From assembly GCF_014196255.1 (NCBI RefSeq), contig NZ_JACIDH010000008.1:62001-126000 (forward strand): DNA of 64,000 nt, given 5' to 3'. Each line of letters begins with the position of its first letter. The first letter of the stretch is position 1. Made by a program: the position numbers and the translations under genes. This document shows, one piece after another, positions 62,659 through 64,000 of the stretch. The stretch is from Sphingomonas pseudosanguinis. Its GTDB lineage: Bacteria > Pseudomonadota > Alphaproteobacteria > Sphingomonadales > Sphingomonadaceae. Below the pieces are notes generated by a model. That model did not search any database. It was not told the origin of the DNA and worked only from the letters and a program-made list of their open reading frames with translations.

Positions 62659-64000
62659 ATGAGCGATGGTAACGGCGGCACCGCATCGGTTCCGGTGGTC
62701 GGCATCGGCGCGTCCGCCGGCGGGCTGGAGGCGCTGCGCGAGATGCTGACGCCCGCGCGCGCACCGACCGGCCTCGCCTTCGTCGTCGTTCAGCATCTCG
62801 ACCCCAATCACGAGAGCATGCTGGCCCAGCTGCTCGACCGCCACACCAATCTCGAGGTGCGCCAGTGCGAGGGGTCGGAGCGGATCGAGGCCGACCGCGT
62901 CTACATCATCCCGCCGGGTCGGGGACTCGCCATTCGTGGCGGCGTGCTGGAACTGACCGATTTTGCCCAACCGCGCGGGCTTCGCCGGCCGATCGACGAC
63001 TTCTTCCTGTCGCTCGCCAGCGACCAGCAGGCCAACGCCGCCTGCGTGATCCTGTCGGGCACGGGGGCGGACGGCACCACGGGCCTGCGCGCGATCAAGG
63101 AGAATGGCGGGGTCAGCGTGGTGCAGCGCCCGGAAAGCGCGCGCTATGACGGCATGCCGCTGTCGGCCGTGGGCACCGGCCTTGTCGATTTCGTCAAGCC
63201 GGCGGGCGACATCGTCGATTGCCTCCAGGCGTTTTTCGCGCGCCGCACGGGTGAGCCGAAGCATCAGGAGGCCGAGGTCGTCGCCGATCATATCGACGAT
63301 CTCTGCCGCGTCCTGCGCAACGCGGTCGGCCATGACTTTTCGGGCTATAAGCGCACCACGCTGGTCCGCCGGGTCGAGCGGCGGATGCACGTGCTCGGCA
63401 TCCCGACCGGCTCGGCCTATCTGGCGCGGGTCAAGAGCGACTCGGACGAGTGCGAGGCGCTGTTCCGCGACCTGCTGATCAACGTCACCCGCTTCTTCCG
63501 CGACACCGAATTGTTCGAAACGCTGCGGGCCAAGGCGATCCAGCCGCTGATCCGCGCGCGCGATCCGGACGAGGACATCCGCATCTGGGTGCCCGGCTGC
63601 TCCAGCGGCGAGGAGGCCTATAGCATCGCGATGCTGTTCGCCGAGGCGATGCGCGAGGCCGGGCAGCCGCTGGCGGTGCAGATTTTCGCGACCGACATCG
63701 ACGAGCAGATGCTGCAGATCGCGCGCGAGGGCAGCTATCCGGCCGCCGCGCTGGGCGACATCCCGGCGGCGATGCGCGAGCGGTACACGATGCCGCATGC
63801 CGAGCGGTTCACCATCACCGCGCAGATCCGCGACATGATCCGCTTTTCGAACCACAGCCTGGTCAAGGACCCGCCCTTTTCACGGATCGACCTGGTATCG
63901 TGTCGCAACCTGCTGATCTATTTCGACGATCGATTGCAGCAGTCGGTGTTGCCGCTGCTCCACTACGCATTGCGCCCCGGCGGGTATCTGTTCCTGGGCC
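62659..64000 (+). CDS. CheB/CheR fusion protein (methylesterase-methyltransferase), cut by window end
   Basis: First 447 codons visible. CheB-type methylesterase at the N-terminus: GIGASAGGLEAL with the catalytic Ser, VVVQHLDPNHESML with His, and SGTGADGTTGLRAIKENGG with Asp. It is followed by a CheR methyltransferase: FSGYKRTTLVRRVERRM, VTRFFRDTELF, SAM motif IWVPGCSSGEEAYSIAML and FATDIDEQMLQIAREGSY, then SCRNLLIYFDD. No CheY-like receiver precedes CheB, unlike chemotaxis CheB. In related proteins coiled-coil, PAS and often a histidine kinase domain follow beyond this region; the window ends before this can be checked. Linked to the upstream short LOV gene. Confidence 0.93.
   Translation, partial: MSDGNGGTASVPVVGIGASAGGLEALREMLTPARAPTGLAFVVVQHLDPNHESMLAQLLDRHTNLEVRQCEGSERIEADRVYIIPPGRGLAIRGGVLELTDFAQPRGLRRPIDDFFLSLASDQQANAACVILSGTGADGTTGLRAIKENGGVSVVQRPESARYDGMPLSAVGTGLVDFVKPAGDIVDCLQAFFARRTGEPKHQEAEVVADHIDDLCRVLRNAVGHDFSGYKRTTLVRRVERRMHVLGIPTGSAYLARVKSDSDECEALFRDLLINVTRFFRDTELFETLRAKAIQPLIRARDPDEDIRIWVPGCSSGEEAYSIAMLFAEAMREAGQPLAVQIFATDIDEQMLQIAREGSYPAAALGDIPAAMRERYTMPHAERFTITAQIRDMIRFSNHSLVKDPPFSRIDLVSCRNLLIYFDDRLQQSVLPLLHYALRPGGYLFLG

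Overview
The window looks like a chromosomal segment of a sphingomonad (alphaproteobacterium, Sphingomonas-like). The DNA is strongly GC-rich throughout. The gene order rpsB-tsf-pyrH-frr-uppS-cdsA-dxr-rseP-bamA-skp-fabZ is present, but the lipid A genes that normally sit around fabZ (lpxD, lpxA, lpxB) are missing, as expected for bacteria that use glycosphingolipids instead of LPS. The window also has a popZ-like gene near valS, two VPEP (PEP-CTERM) surface proteins, LOV photoreceptors, and an alphaproteobacterial-type LexA box.

Layout. 1-2880: peptidoglycan set on the minus strand (lytic transglycosylase, RlpA, D-Ala-D-Ala carboxypeptidase). 2972-5010: the most unusual part. A tRNA-Ser(CGA) gene is split in two, and between the halves lie an intact tRNA-Ser(TGA), a structured non-coding stretch and a stand-alone reverse transcriptase that most resembles the defence-associated (DRT, probably DRT2-like) family. 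5183-9029: DUF4173-type membrane protein with a two-component pair. 9020-11101: GH35-like hydrolase and an unknown protein. 11448-15273: paoABC periplasmic aldehyde oxidoreductase. 15492-16856: cation/proton antiporter. 17048-18525: two PEP-CTERM paralogues. 18765-24408: TPR protein, GH9 hydrolase with a LacI-type operator, and a TonB receptor with a Fur box. 24566-30900: PhoD phosphatase divergent from a marR-nodT-emrA-emrB efflux operon.

31071-33676 carries a ThuA-like protein, L-serine dehydratase and a PilZ protein. 33813-45632 is the housekeeping block for translation, cell envelope and isoprenoids (rpmE, fabZ to rpsB), with many overlapping stop/start codons. 46001-47714 holds a small membrane protein under a probable SOS promoter, opposed to pssA-psd (phosphatidylethanolamine synthesis). 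47868-51706: icd, a c-type cytochrome and a KefB/YbaL-like antiporter. 51841-59242: valS, a LOV histidine kinase, popZ, tolC-like and pcm-like genes. 59468-64000: a small protein, tRNA-Cys, an M61 peptidase, a short LOV protein and a CheB/CheR fusion cut by the window end.

Two families of intergenic palindromic repeats are scattered through the right half. No CRISPR array, integrase, transposase or rRNA gene was seen.
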